From Nitrospirota bacterium (lineage in GTDB: Bacteria > Nitrospirota > JACRHJ01), in the NCBI GenBank assembly GCA_021784575.1, contig JAJYHX010000001.1, positions 211,280 to 275,279 of the forward strand: 64,000 bases of DNA. The letters are read 5' to 3'. Positions 1 through 9,838 of the stretch are shown here, piece by piece (within the stretch, counting starts at the first letter, position 1; each line of letters begins with the position of its first letter). The notes below the pieces were generated by a model, which saw only the letters and a list, made by a program, of their open reading frames with translations, made no database searches and was not told the DNA's origin. The translations under genes and the position numbers were made by a program.

Positions 1-809
1 GCAAGCTGAATGTCGGAGCGGTGTCCGCCGGTTATCACGGCCTTGTTGTGCGTGCGCCTGAAATACTTCAGCGCGCTCTCGACGTCCATCGCGCCTATTG
101 AGAGGTTCTCGACGAGTTCGTCCATGTTCTCCTCGCAGCACAACATCGTCCCGCCTATCGACTCGTTCACCTGGCGGACGGTCATGGAGTTCAATACCGG
201 GTCTGCCGGCAGTATCCCCACGAGAGGAATGCCCTTCTTCTTTAAAAACGGCCCGGCGGATTCTTTCAGATAATCCATGCCCTCAGGCGGGACGCGGTTT
301 ATGACGGCTCCGACAAGGCTCTCGCCCAGGAAATCCTTGACGGAAAGCAGGCAGTCCACGCACGTCTCGCCGTTAAAGGGGTCAACTATCAGGGCCTTCG
401 CGCCCGTCTCCCTGATTATCCTTGCGCCGGAAATGCCGAGGGATATGCCGTCGAAGATATTCCTTGCCCCGCCGAGGATTACGGCGTCCGCATCGGAGGA
501 GACTGCTTTATATGCCGCCATGACCTTCTTCAGGAGGTCTTTGCCGCGTCCGCGCAGGGCTTCCGCCATGAGGTCGTGCGAGTATACGACCGGGCAGAGC
601 CTCTCGATAGGACCCGCGAGGCCCAGCCTTTTTTTCATGAAAAGGACGTCACCGTCCGTGAGGACGCCGCCCTCAACGGCCGGCACCCTTCCGTAAGGCT
701 TCATGTATGCCACGCGAAGCCCGTCTTCCTTCATCTTGAGCGCAAGGCCCAGGGAGACAAGGCTCTTGCCGGAATATCCTGCCGTGGAACCTACGTATAG
801 CGGGACCAT
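1..809 (-). CDS. BioD-like/phosphotransacetylase-family (DRTGG-type) ATPase, 3' end outside window
   Basis: Reverse-strand reading from ATG at 809: MVPLYVGSTAGYSGKSLVSLGLALKMKEDGLRVAYMKPYG..., open to the window edge; P-loop-like GSTAGYSGKS. Confidence 0.75.
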   Translation of the reverse strand, partial: MVPLYVGSTAGYSGKSLVSLGLALKMKEDGLRVAYMKPYGRVPAVEGGVLTDGDVLFMKKRLGLAGPIERLCPVVYSHDLMAEALRGRGKDLLKKVMAAYKAVSSDADAVILGGARNIFDGISLGISGARIIRETGAKALIVDPFNGETCVDCLLSVKDFLGESLVGAVINRVPPEGMDYLKESAGPFLKKKGIPLVGILPADPVLNSMTVRQVNESIGGTMLCCEENMDELVENLSIGAMDVESALKYFRRTHNKAVITGGHRSDIQL

Positions 810-863
810 TTTCCCCTCCGCTCGATTGAATATTAATACAGCTTTCTTCCGGTTACTTTTCGC

Positions 864-2978
864 TCACGATGGAAAATTAACCACGATCCTCGCGTCGATG
901 GCGACCGCGCCTTCTCCCTCCGGCATGACCAGGAGAGGATTTATGTCCATCTCCACAATCTCCGGGAAATCGACCGCAAGCTGAGAAAGCCTTAAGATGC
1001 AGTCTCTCGCCGCATTCAAATCCGACGGCCTCTCGCCGCGAAGCCCCTTGAGCAGCCTGAACGAGCGCACCTCCTCCATCATGGCGCCGGCCTCAAGCGC
1101 GCCGACGGGTGCAATCCGGAACGAGACGTCTCCAAGCGCCTCCACGTAAATCCCGCCCATCCCGAACATTATCATCGGGCCGAAGCTTTGGTCAAGCGTC
1201 ATGCCGAGGATTACTTCCTTTCCGCCCGCGACCATCTCCTGCACCAGACAGCCCCATACCATCGCCCCCGGCATGAGCCTCCGGGCGTTGGAGGTTATTT
1301 CGAGGAAGGCCTTTTCCACGTCGCGCGGCGTGCGAAGATTCACCCGGACGCCGCCGATGTCCGTCTTGTGGAGTATGTCCGGGGACGAGATCTTGAGCAC
1401 GACGGGGAAGCCGGTCTTGACCGCCTCCTTCACCGCCTCGCCCGAAGTTCTGGCCAGGGCGCTCCTCGGCGTGCGGAACCCGCAGGCCGAGACTATCTCC
1501 CGCGCGTCCTTCTCGCCCAGCTCGTTCCTGCCCGCCTCGCGCGCCCTCGATATAACCCCGCGCGCCCTTTCCGTGTCCATGTCAAAATGCATGAAGCCGG
1601 GATCCGGTTTTTCTCTCTCGCGGCGGTATCTGACCAATGCGTCGAAGGCCCGCACGCCGTCTTCGGGGTAGGGATATGTCGGTATCCCGCCGGAGCGGAG
1701 CATCTCCGCTCCTTTCCTTATGCTGTTGCCGCCCATGAAACAGGCCAGAACAGGCTTCGATTTACCGCCCTGAAGCTGGAGGATTGTCCTGGCCGTCCCC
1801 TCAACTTCCGTCATGGCCTGGGGCGTGAGTATGACGAGGGCGCCGTCGACGCCGGGGTCTTTCAGAACTGCCGACATCGCCGCCGCATACCTGTCCGCCC
1901 TCGCGTCGCCTATGACATCCACCGGGTTGTAGAATCCGCCCGTCGGAGGGAGGCTCCTGCGAAGCGCGGCTACCGTGCCGGAAGAGAGCTCCGCCATCCT
2001 CGCCGTCGAGCGCTCGCACGCGTCCGCCGCGATTATTCCGGGGCCGCCCGCATTTGTCACTATGCACAGCCCCGGCCCTTCCGGGACAGGGTTATCGGCA
2101 AACGCAAGCGCGAAGTTGAACAGGTCCTCTATCGTATGCGCCCGCAAGACCCCGGTCTGTCTGAAGGCCGCGTCGAAGGCCTTCTCAGAGCCCGCGAGCG
2201 ATCCGGTATGTGAAGACGCGGCCCTTGCCCCGGCGGCTGTGCCTCCGCCCTTCATCACCACGAGCGGTTTTTTCCGCACCGCCTCAGACGCCTTCTCCAT
2301 GAACTCGCGGCCGTTCGCTATGCCTTCGATGTAGCCGAGGATAACGCGCGTCTGCGGGTCGTCCGCAAGGTATTCGAGCAGGTCAAGCTCGCTTATGTCG
2401 GACTTGTTGCCGAGCGAGACGAACTTGGAAAAACCGACGCCGCGCACCAGAGACCAGTCGAGTATCGCCGTGCAGAGCGCGCCGGACTGCGAGAAGAACG
2501 CGATGCTCCCGCTCCTCGGCATTAGCGGCGCAAAGGAGGCGTTCAGGCCGTTTGCCGTGTTGATTAACCCCAGGCAGTTCGGCCCGAGTATGCGGACGCC
2601 GCCGGCTGCGGCTGTTTCGAGGACCTGCCGCTCAAGGATATGCCCTTCCTCCCCGGTCTCCTTGAAGCCGGCCGTGATGACAATCGCGGCCCTGACACCC
2701 TTCCCGGCGCACTCCCGGACGGAGTCCAGGACGAACCTGGCTGGCACAGCGATTACGGCAAGGTCAACGGCGTCGCGGATGCTTGAGAGGTCCGGGTATG
2801 TTTTAAGACCGAGTATCTTTTTGGCGTTTGGGTTGACGGGATAGAGCTTTCCCGGGTAGCCGTTATGCTTGAGGTTGCCGAGGACGCTGTGGCCGACCTT
2901 CGCCGCATCCCTCGATGCGCCTATCACGGCCACGGAGGATGGGTTGAAGAATCTGCGCAGGGATACGGAGGTTTTCAT
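864..2978 (-). CDS. ADP-forming acetyl/acyl-CoA synthetase (CoA-binding plus ATP-grasp domains)
   Basis: 704 aa; N-terminal FFNPSSVAVIGASRD, GPNCLGLIN, C-terminal ATP-grasp LKISSPDILHKTDIGGV. Confidence 0.9.
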   Translation of the reverse strand: MKTSVSLRRFFNPSSVAVIGASRDAAKVGHSVLGNLKHNGYPGKLYPVNPNAKKILGLKTYPDLSSIRDAVDLAVIAVPARFVLDSVRECAGKGVRAAIVITAGFKETGEEGHILERQVLETAAAGGVRILGPNCLGLINTANGLNASFAPLMPRSGSIAFFSQSGALCTAILDWSLVRGVGFSKFVSLGNKSDISELDLLEYLADDPQTRVILGYIEGIANGREFMEKASEAVRKKPLVVMKGGGTAAGARAASSHTGSLAGSEKAFDAAFRQTGVLRAHTIEDLFNFALAFADNPVPEGPGLCIVTNAGGPGIIAADACERSTARMAELSSGTVAALRRSLPPTGGFYNPVDVIGDARADRYAAAMSAVLKDPGVDGALVILTPQAMTEVEGTARTILQLQGGKSKPVLACFMGGNSIRKGAEMLRSGGIPTYPYPEDGVRAFDALVRYRREREKPDPGFMHFDMDTERARGVISRAREAGRNELGEKDAREIVSACGFRTPRSALARTSGEAVKEAVKTGFPVVLKISSPDILHKTDIGGVRVNLRTPRDVEKAFLEITSNARRLMPGAMVWGCLVQEMVAGGKEVILGMTLDQSFGPMIMFGMGGIYVEALGDVSFRIAPVGALEAGAMMEEVRSFRLLKGLRGERPSDLNAARDCILRLSQLAVDFPEIVEMDINPLLVMPEGEGAVAIDARIVVNFPS

Positions 2979-3030
2979 TTTATTATGTTATACGGCGGCA
3001 AGGCAGACGTCAAACAGAATGATATGAAAA

Positions 3031-3132
3031 GGAGGGAGTGTTCTCGAAGAAAAATTATCCTGAACGTAAAACAGAACTATTGCCGAACGGTGTGATTGTG
3101 AATAATAATTTTTCGTAGAGGATACTCCCTCC
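3031..3132. repeat. ~102 bp terminal-inverted-repeat element, copy A
   Basis: ggagggagtgttctc...gaggatactccctcc with ~30 bp imperfect TIRs; similar along its length to copy B at 5253..5349. Confidence 0.75.
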
Positions 3133-3145
3133 GACTATTCAGGCA

Positions 3146-5233
3146 TCAACGCATGGATGGGCTGGCCGCAATCTCCCGGTATGCGCGGCACTGGTTCCTG
3201 CCTCCGTTTTTCGCGGCGTAGAGGGCCTGGTCGGCCTTCTCTATGAGCCCGCTCTTTTCCTTCGCGTCTTCCGGGAATACGGCACAGCCGACGCTTACTG
3301 TTACGGGAATCCTCCGGCCGTCCAGGACAAACCGGCTCTTCTCTATGCTTGCGCGTATCCTCTCGGCCATCAGGGATGCGCCCTTCATGTCCGTGTTGAT
3401 AAGCAGGGCTATGAATTCCTCTCCTCCGTAACGGGCCGCAATATCCACCGTCCGCACCGTGTCCCTGAGTAGAGCGGCAATCTTCTTCAGCACCGCGTCC
3501 CCGACGGGATGACCGTAGGTGTCGTTTATTTTCTTGAAGTGGTCTATGTCGAAGAGGAGTATGGCGATAGGCTGCGGGTATCTCACGGCCCTCTCGAACT
3601 CCTGGTCGGCCTTTTCCTGGAAGGCCTTGTGGTTCGTAAGCCCCGTAAGCCCGTCGGTCGTAGCCATCCTCTGCATAGCGTGGTGGAGGTTCGCATTGGC
3701 GATGTTGACGGCCACCTGGTTTGCTATGACGGAGAGCGTGTTGTGTTGGTACTGCGTTATCGCGTCCGGAGCGCGCATGGCAATCGTGAAGACGCCAAGA
3801 CAGGAGTCGTGGCTTAACAAGGGTATGCCCAGAAACGAGCGGAAGTCCGCCTTGAGAAGGCCGTTCGGGAACACGGGGAGCCTCTGGCTTCTCTGGTCGA
3901 GGTCGGCGAAGAACATGGCCTGTCTGGTCTGCGCAATCCAGCCCAGCAGGCTCTTTGCGAGAGGCACAGGTCCCTCCGGGACATTGAACCCGTCGTAGCC
4001 TCTGAGCGTCCTGAATACGGCCGAGTCGGCATCTTCGGCAAGCGAGATTGTCAGGTAGTCGTAGGCTATAATCTCCCGCGAGAGCGTCGCAAACTTCTCC
4101 AGTATGGTCTCCAGGTCGAGGCTCGAAGACAGTTCCGCGCTTATCCGGTGCAGCGCCTCCGACTGCTTCGCCGACATGTCCACGCGCCGGTACGCCCGCG
4201 CGTTCTTCAGGACATGAAGGGCAAGGGACGCAAACCCCGCAAGGCTCTCCCTGTCCTTTTCATCAAAAGTCCCCGCGGCGCCGTCGAGCGCGATGACGCC
4301 CTCGAGGAATCCGCCGTTCAATATCGGCGCGGCCAGGAATGCGCCGGCATCCCGCCCGCCGCTCGGGTATCCGAGGCCGTGCGCGTCATCCTTTACCAGC
4401 ACCGGTTTCTTTTCTTTGGCCACCCAGCCGACAAGCCCCTGGCCGACGGCGATTTCGGGAGTCTCGGAAATGGCGGCGTCCCCGATGTGCAGCCGGAGAT
4501 AGAGCTTCTCCGTATCCTCCGTCGGCATGAAAATCAGGGCGTTTCCGCAGGGGATGGATGTCCTGATTGTCCTTAAGAGTTCTTCAAACACCATGTCGAG
4601 CTCCGCCGCGCCTTCCACGAGATTGGACAGGCGTCCCTGCGGCGATATGGACGAAAGCTGCCTGTCCGCTCCTTCGGCCATGCCCGCCGCGCCCTCGTGC
4701 AGCCTGCGCACGGCAAGCATCGCCTTTTCCTTTTTCTTCTGCTCGGACTGGAAAAGCCTGCCGAGGATTATAGCCGTCCCCAGGAGGTAAGCGCCGAACA
4801 CCGCAAGGCCTGCGAGCGGCTTTGGCGCGGCCCCCGCCGAGAGCGCGTTTGAAAGTTGGAGGATGAATATGAAAGCGGCGACAATAAAATTAAAACCGAG
4901 CGAATAATATACCGCGCAGAGGGCTATCAGGACGTAGTTCATCGGTTGGAGCCAGTGGTTTTCCGGGCCGAGCAGGACGGAGAATAAATCGAGCGTGAGC
5001 GCGAGCGAGATGACGAAGCTTAAGTCGGCGGCGCTCTGAGGCCCGGAGGGCTGGAGGAGTTTTATAAAACTGACGGAGAGGATGGTCAGGAGCAGGGCGG
5101 CCCAGAAAACAAGGAACGGCGAATCCCACCCGAGCCTCATGAAGGGGATTGCCGCAGCCCCGGCATACGCGAGGAAGACAAAGACCGCCAGGTAGTTTTT
5201 CCGGAAGAAACTGCCGGAACCGGCTAGTGTCAA
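3146..5233 (-). CDS. Membrane-associated GAF-GAF-GGDEF diguanylate cyclase
   Basis: 695 aa; N-terminal TM segments, GAF-like regions, RYGGEEF (GGEEF) active-site motif. Confidence 0.9.
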   Translation of the reverse strand: MTLAGSGSFFRKNYLAVFVFLAYAGAAAIPFMRLGWDSPFLVFWAALLLTILSVSFIKLLQPSGPQSAADLSFVISLALTLDLFSVLLGPENHWLQPMNYVLIALCAVYYSLGFNFIVAAFIFILQLSNALSAGAAPKPLAGLAVFGAYLLGTAIILGRLFQSEQKKKEKAMLAVRRLHEGAAGMAEGADRQLSSISPQGRLSNLVEGAAELDMVFEELLRTIRTSIPCGNALIFMPTEDTEKLYLRLHIGDAAISETPEIAVGQGLVGWVAKEKKPVLVKDDAHGLGYPSGGRDAGAFLAAPILNGGFLEGVIALDGAAGTFDEKDRESLAGFASLALHVLKNARAYRRVDMSAKQSEALHRISAELSSSLDLETILEKFATLSREIIAYDYLTISLAEDADSAVFRTLRGYDGFNVPEGPVPLAKSLLGWIAQTRQAMFFADLDQRSQRLPVFPNGLLKADFRSFLGIPLLSHDSCLGVFTIAMRAPDAITQYQHNTLSVIANQVAVNIANANLHHAMQRMATTDGLTGLTNHKAFQEKADQEFERAVRYPQPIAILLFDIDHFKKINDTYGHPVGDAVLKKIAALLRDTVRTVDIAARYGGEEFIALLINTDMKGASLMAERIRASIEKSRFVLDGRRIPVTVSVGCAVFPEDAKEKSGLIEKADQALYAAKNGGRNQCRAYREIAASPSMR

Positions 5234-5252
5234 GAAGTCACCTTTTGGGTGA

Positions 5253-5349
5253 AGGAGTATTATCGCAGAAAAAATATCTTGAACGTAAAATAGAGCGATA
5301 ACTCATGAAGCATTGTTGTGAATAATATTTTTCCGGAGAGAATGCTCCT
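5253..5349. repeat. ~97 bp terminal-inverted-repeat element, copy B
   Basis: aggagtattatcgcagaaaaaatatcttgaacgtaaaa...gtgaataatatttttccggagagaatgctcct; aligns with copy A. Confidence 0.75.
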
Positions 5350-5359
5350 GTACCGTGAG

Positions 5360-5641
5360 CTATGGCATTCTAACCCTCTTTTTCAGCTCTTCCTGGTAAT
5401 GCTTCCGGAAGAGTATGTCCCATTCCGGGCTTCCCTCCAATATCTTGCGGGAGTAGGAGAGGACTTTCTTCCTGACGATCTCTTCCAGTTCCTCCTCGCC
5501 TTTCAGGGCCTTGGCGATGGCCTGCTTAAGCTCGCGCCGCACCTTTGCGTCTTCTTCCAGGGCTTCCGCGGCCTTTGTCTTGACAAGGGCGTCGAAGACT
5601 ATGTGCGAGAGGTGCGTTATCTTGTCTTCGGAGAGTCTCAT
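5360..5641 (-). CDS. DUF507 family protein
   Basis: 93 aa, MRLSEDKITHLSHIVFDAL...; tandem with a second DUF507 gene. Confidence 0.8.
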   Translation of the reverse strand: MRLSEDKITHLSHIVFDALVKTKAAEALEEDAKVRRELKQAIAKALKGEEELEEIVRKKVLSYSRKILEGSPEWDILFRKHYQEELKKRVRMP

Positions 5642-5922
5642 CAGAGCACCAGCCCCCGCTCGCGGACGAGCTTCTTCTTGACCAGGTCGAACATGGTCTT
5701 GTAGTCCGCGCGCCCCTGCTCTATTTCCCGCTCATACTGTTTCAGTATGTCCTTTACTTCCTCGTTCAGACGGTCTTCCACCATCAGGTCCTCGGTTATC
5801 GCCTTCTCGACCATTGCGAATGCGTCTTCCTCCGGGACAACGAGCCGGACGGCCTTCCGCCGGACAGCCTCTTTCACGACGTCTTCCGAAACCGAACGGA
5901 TCTGCTGGGATGTTAGCCTCAT
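5641..5922 (-). CDS. DUF507 family protein
   Basis: 93 aa, MRLTSQQIRSVSEDVVKEAV...; same length and pattern as its neighbour. Confidence 0.8.
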   Translation of the reverse strand: MRLTSQQIRSVSEDVVKEAVRRKAVRLVVPEEDAFAMVEKAITEDLMVEDRLNEEVKDILKQYEREIEQGRADYKTMFDLVKKKLVRERGLVL

Positions 5923-5981
5923 GGGAAGGTATTATACCTGAACTTTCCGCCGAATCAATATGATTGTGAGGAGGGGGCGTG

Positions 5982-6896
5982 TCAGTAGCCGCCGAGCGGG
6001 TTGCCGTACTGGTAAATCCTCAGGAACTCGAGGAATTCGCCCAGCGTATGCGAGGTGAAGCCCTTTTTCCTCTGGATGAGGCTGAAGTAGCGGACGAACC
6101 GGGCGTCCTTGAAGGTGTTCGCGACGAGAAGCCCCGCGCGCAGCTCCTTCCTGGCCGCCCAGCCGGACATGACGGAGATTCCAAGACCGTCCTCCACAGC
6201 GGTCTTTATCGCCTCCGTCGAGCCGAGCATGAGCGACACCTTGAGGCTGTCCGGCGAGACCTGGTTTTCCTCCAGGAACTTCTCCACCATCTGCCTCGTC
6301 CCGGAGCCTTTTTCCCGCATGATTATCGGCTCCTTGGAGAGCTCCGAGACGGATATGTTCTTCCTGCCGGCCCATTCGTGGTCGGGGCTCATTATTATTA
6401 CCATCTCGTCAGGGATGAGCTTCTCGACCACGAGGTTGTGCTTCGCCACGTCGCCTTCGACAATCCCCAGGTCGATCTCGCCCGAGAGGAGCTTCTCCAC
6501 GATTATCTTCGTGTTGCCGACGACGAGGTTCGTCCAGATGCGCGGGTGGTTCTTCCTGAAGCTGACAATCACGGACGGCAGGAGGTAGTTTCCTACGGTC
6601 GTCGAGGCGCCTATGGAGAGGTTCCCTTTCACGAGGCCGATCATGGCGTTTATGTCCCGCCGGGCGGATGCGTAAAGCCCCAGGATGTCCTTTGCGTATT
6701 TATAGAGGAGCTCTCCCGCCGGAGTCATGGTAACCGCGCCGCCGGAGCGGTCGAAAAGCTTCGTCTCGTAGAGCTCTTCGAGGGCCTGTATCTGGAGGCT
6801 TACCGCGGGCTGGGTAAGGTGTATTATCTCCGAGGTCTTGGAGAAGCTCTTGGTCTCGGCGACCGTGCAGAAAACTTTCAGCTTGTGGTCATCCAT
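5982..6896 (-). CDS. LysR family transcriptional regulator
   Basis: 304 aa; LKVFCTVAETKSFSKTSEIIHLTQPAVSLQIQALE helix-turn-helix. Confidence 0.93.
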   Translation of the reverse strand: MDDHKLKVFCTVAETKSFSKTSEIIHLTQPAVSLQIQALEELYETKLFDRSGGAVTMTPAGELLYKYAKDILGLYASARRDINAMIGLVKGNLSIGASTTVGNYLLPSVIVSFRKNHPRIWTNLVVGNTKIIVEKLLSGEIDLGIVEGDVAKHNLVVEKLIPDEMVIIMSPDHEWAGRKNISVSELSKEPIIMREKGSGTRQMVEKFLEENQVSPDSLKVSLMLGSTEAIKTAVEDGLGISVMSGWAARKELRAGLLVANTFKDARFVRYFSLIQRKKGFTSHTLGEFLEFLRIYQYGNPLGGY

Positions 6897-6917
6897 CTGT
6901 CTCTCACCCTGGCCTTT

Positions 6918-7382
6918 TTAAATATAAAACACATAGTCGTGGCTCACCTTGCCGGACTCCATCATCTCCCTGGCCTCGTCAACGAGGTCCTGGAGCGTGA
7001 CGGAAGAGAGGTATTCCGTGATGTGGTTGCCGAGTCTCTTCCAGAGGATGAACGTGACGCACTTGTCCGCGCGGTGGCATATCTTCTTCTTGTCCCTGGC
7101 GTCCACGCACTTCACGGGAGTTATGCTCCCTTCCACCACCCGGACAATCTCCTCGACGGTAATCTCGGAGGGTTTCCTCGAAAGACGGAACCCGCCGGAC
7201 GGCCCGCGCACGGACTCCACCACGCCGCTTTTCCTAAGCTTGTTGAAAAGCTGTTCGAGGTAATGGAGCGATATTTCCTCCCTCTCGGAAATCCTCGAAA
7301 GCGGCACCGGATCCCCTTTTGAATAAAAGGAGAGGTCGAACATCGCCCGCACCGCGTATCTCCCCTTTGTGGAAAGCTGCAT
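6918..7382 (-). CDS. Rrf2 family transcriptional regulator
   Basis: 154 aa; MQLSTKGRYAVRAMFDLS, C-VDARDKKKICHRADKC cluster-ligand-like cysteines. Confidence 0.92.
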   Translation of the reverse strand: MQLSTKGRYAVRAMFDLSFYSKGDPVPLSRISEREEISLHYLEQLFNKLRKSGVVESVRGPSGGFRLSRKPSEITVEEIVRVVEGSITPVKCVDARDKKKICHRADKCVTFILWKRLGNHITEYLSSVTLQDLVDEAREMMESGKVSHDYVFYI

Positions 7383-7430
7383 ATGTCCCCTCCCGTAAAT
7401 CAGCTCTGGCCGGACGGTGGTCCGGCGGCT

Positions 7431-8354
7431 TCAGCAAAACAGCCCCGTGCTCAGGTATCGCTCCCCCCTGTCCGGCAATATCACGACAACGCTCTTGCCC
7501 TTGCCAAGCTCCCTTGCCGCCTTCAGGGCCGCGTGAATCGCCGCGCCGGAGGATATTCCGCAAAGGATGCCCTCCTTTATCGCAAGCTCCCGCGCAGCGT
7601 GGACGGCCTCTTCGTCGGTTACAGTCGTTATCCTGTTGTAGATGCGGGTATTCAGGACGGCGGGCATGAACCCCGCCCCTATCCCCTGGATTTTATGCGG
7701 CCCCGGAGCCCCGCCGGAGAGGACCGGCGAGGAGGCCGGCTCCACGGCGATTATGCGTATGTCCCGGTTCTTCGACTTAAGCACCTCGCCCACGCCCGTG
7801 AGCGTCCCGCCCGTCCCCACGCCGGAGACGAAGGCGTCTATCCTCGCGCCAAGGGCGGAGAGTATCTCGCGCGCCGTGGTCTTTCTGTGCGCCTCAGGGT
7901 TTGCGGGGTTATTGAACTGCTGGGGCATGTAGGAGTTAGGCGTGGATTTCAGAAGCTCTTCCGCCTTCTCCACCGCGCCGCGCATCCCGTCCTTGCCCGC
8001 CGTCAGCACAAGCTTCGCCCCGTATGCGGCAAGGAGCGTGCGCCTCTCGACGCTCATAGTGTCCGGCATCGTGAGGATGAGCCTGTAGCCCCTGAGCGCC
8101 GCGACTATACCGAGCCCGATGCCGGTGTTGCCGCTGGTCGGCTCGATTATCGTCCCGCCCGGTCCTATGAAGCCGTTTCTCTCCGCCTCCTCTATCATCG
8201 CGAGGGCAATCCTGTCCTTGACGCTCCCGCCGGGGTTATGGCCTTCGAGCTTGGCGTACACGGCGGCGGAGCCCGGGTCGGTCATGTTTCTTATCAGCGC
8301 CATCGGCGTGCGGCCTATCATCTCAAGCATCCCGGCGTATACCCTGGCGTTCAC
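7431..8354 (-). CDS. cysK: Cysteine synthase A
   Basis: 307 aa; [43 protein letters not shown]. Confidence 0.95.
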   Translation of the reverse strand: MNARVYAGMLEMIGRTPMALIRNMTDPGSAAVYAKLEGHNPGGSVKDRIALAMIEEAERNGFIGPGGTIIEPTSGNTGIGLGIVAALRGYRLILTMPDTMSVERRTLLAAYGAKLVLTAGKDGMRGAVEKAEELLKSTPNSYMPQQFNNPANPEAHRKTTAREILSALGARIDAFVSGVGTGGTLTGVGEVLKSKNRDIRIIAVEPASSPVLSGGAPGPHKIQGIGAGFMPAVLNTRIYNRITTVTDEEAVHAARELAIKEGILCGISSGAAIHAALKAARELGKGKSVVVILPDRGERYLSTGLFC

Positions 8355-8836
8355 CGCTCCCTCCCAGAGACCGTTACTTCAAGAAGCTCCCCGTCCGGGA
8401 CATCCTGCACCCAGCCCACCAGGGCCAGGAAGTCCCGCTCGATTATCCCGTCAATCTCCTTCGCGCGGGCAAGGCCGGAGACTTCGCGCTCCTTCAGCAG
8501 CCCGGCCTTCGCGTCCTTGTGCGCCGCAAGCCTTGCGAGCGCCCCCGCCGATACGCGGACTTCAGCCCGCTTGCTCCCGTCCCGCATACCGAGGAGGAGT
8601 ATGGGCTTCCCGGTTTCGGAGCAGGCAATGTTCCCGTTGCCGAGCGTGCAGCCGGTCACGAACTGTATGCCGTCCAGGGCGCAGTTCTTAATCCCGTATT
8701 CGGCCCTGATGAGGAACTGGTCGCCCTTCCCGACGCCAAGCGCGCTCATCGCCGCCGCGGCGAGCCTCGCGCCCATCGTGGACATCGGGCATCTGTGCCC
8801 GTGAAATTTGTATAGACCGTCGAAATCGAGAGTCAT
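8351..8836 (-). CDS. FmdE-domain protein
   Basis: 161 aa; [16 protein letters not shown] motif; overlaps cysK by 4 nt. Confidence 0.8.
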   Translation of the reverse strand: MTLDFDGLYKFHGHRCPMSTMGARLAAAAMSALGVGKGDQFLIRAEYGIKNCALDGIQFVTGCTLGNGNIACSETGKPILLLGMRDGSKRAEVRVSAGALARLAAHKDAKAGLLKEREVSGLARAKEIDGIIERDFLALVGWVQDVPDGELLEVTVSGRER

Positions 8837-9606
8837 ATTTTTACTCCCCTCCCCCTCTTATCTTGAGAGGGGGACAGAGGGGGCGTTACTTTCACCAGTT
8901 CCACCCTGCCCCAGGCGCCGAGCTTGTCCCCGGAGATAATCACCGCGCCCAGGACGCCCGGTATGCCGGCCGCCGCGCCAAGCCCGGCCCTAACATCTCC
9001 CTCGGCCTTCACGGCATTCCCGGCGGCGGTTGCGGCGGCGTCGGCAAGCGCGGCGGATTTTGCTACTATACATGCCGCATGGGCCACGCCGAGCGAGAGC
9101 GAAGGCCCGACCTTCCCCGACGACGTGCAGACGCCCACAGGAGAGTCCTGCGGCGAAATTTTTATGCCGGTCTTCCCTGAGAGCGGGGAGTCTCCCGCAA
9201 ACAGCGCGACCGTGCGCTCCCGCAGGGTATTGATGAATATGTCCCCGCCGTTTTCCACTATGACTTCCGGGGAGCGCTCCATAAGCGCCCTGCCCACAAG
9301 CTCCGAAAACGCCCCGGCGACGGCTGCCATTGGTCCAACGTTCGCGGCCTTTCCCGCCTCCGCCATCATCCGGACGACCTCCGGAGCGCCAAGCGGTATC
9401 CTTACCGGCGCAAGTGACGTCTTGAAGTCCGGGTATTTATCTATAAACGACTCAAGTTTGTGCCGGTGGTTGATTACCGTTTCGAGAGCAAGCCCATGAA
9501 GGTCCGACCGCGCCAGGATAAATAAGTCCGTCTCCTTTACGACCACAGTGAAGGATACGAGGTCCGCCGACTGCAAAAAATCCCTATATGTCCTGGCCTC
9601 GTGCAT
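8833..9606 (-). CDS. UPF0280 family protein
   Basis: 257 aa; YRDFLQSADLVSFTVVVKETDL...GPMAAVAGAFSE...VENGGDIF. Confidence 0.85.
   Translation of the reverse strand: MHEARTYRDFLQSADLVSFTVVVKETDLFILARSDLHGLALETVINHRHKLESFIDKYPDFKTSLAPVRIPLGAPEVVRMMAEAGKAANVGPMAAVAGAFSELVGRALMERSPEVIVENGGDIFINTLRERTVALFAGDSPLSGKTGIKISPQDSPVGVCTSSGKVGPSLSLGVAHAACIVAKSAALADAAATAAGNAVKAEGDVRAGLGAAAGIPGVLGAVIISGDKLGAWGRVELVKVTPPLSPSQDKRGRGVKI
8843..8885. repeat. Dispersed palindromic repeat (CCCCCTCTTATCTTGAGAGGGGG type)
   Basis: Related copy at 27640..27672 (gccccctgtgtccccctcttatcttaagaggggga); overlaps the 3' end of the UPF0280 gene. Confidence 0.7.
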
Positions 9607-9724
9607 GAGCCGCCAGCATAAGTTAAATTCCCAAGGTGTGGACAGAATAGCAATCTATACTTCTCTTGTCAAGTTAAATGTGCATAAATCCCTGATTTTT
9701 AAAAAGGGTTTCGGGATACATAAC

Positions 9725-9762
9725 TATTTCCGTCATTCCCGAGAAGGCGGGAATCCAGGTTT
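9725..9762. repeat. Dispersed palindrome GTCATTCCCG-AGAAG-CGGGAATCC
   Basis: Same family near 17170, 38759 and 51265. Confidence 0.75.
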
Positions 9763-9838
9763 TGTTCTGTCCCGGTCTTTCGTATTTTTCCCTTGACTGG
9801 TATTCCCAAAAATAATAATTTATTTGTCTGGAGGAGAC

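Noticed and set aside
1188-2213. 341 aa + strand ORF
   Set aside because: Antisense to the well-supported acyl-CoA synthetase; Arg/Pro/His-rich shadow ORF typical of high-GC DNA.
5979-7322. 447 aa + strand ORF
   Set aside because: Spans antisense of both the LysR and Rrf2 genes; shadow ORF.
7383-8804. 473 aa + strand ORF
   Set aside because: Antisense to cysK and the FmdE-like gene; no domain pattern.
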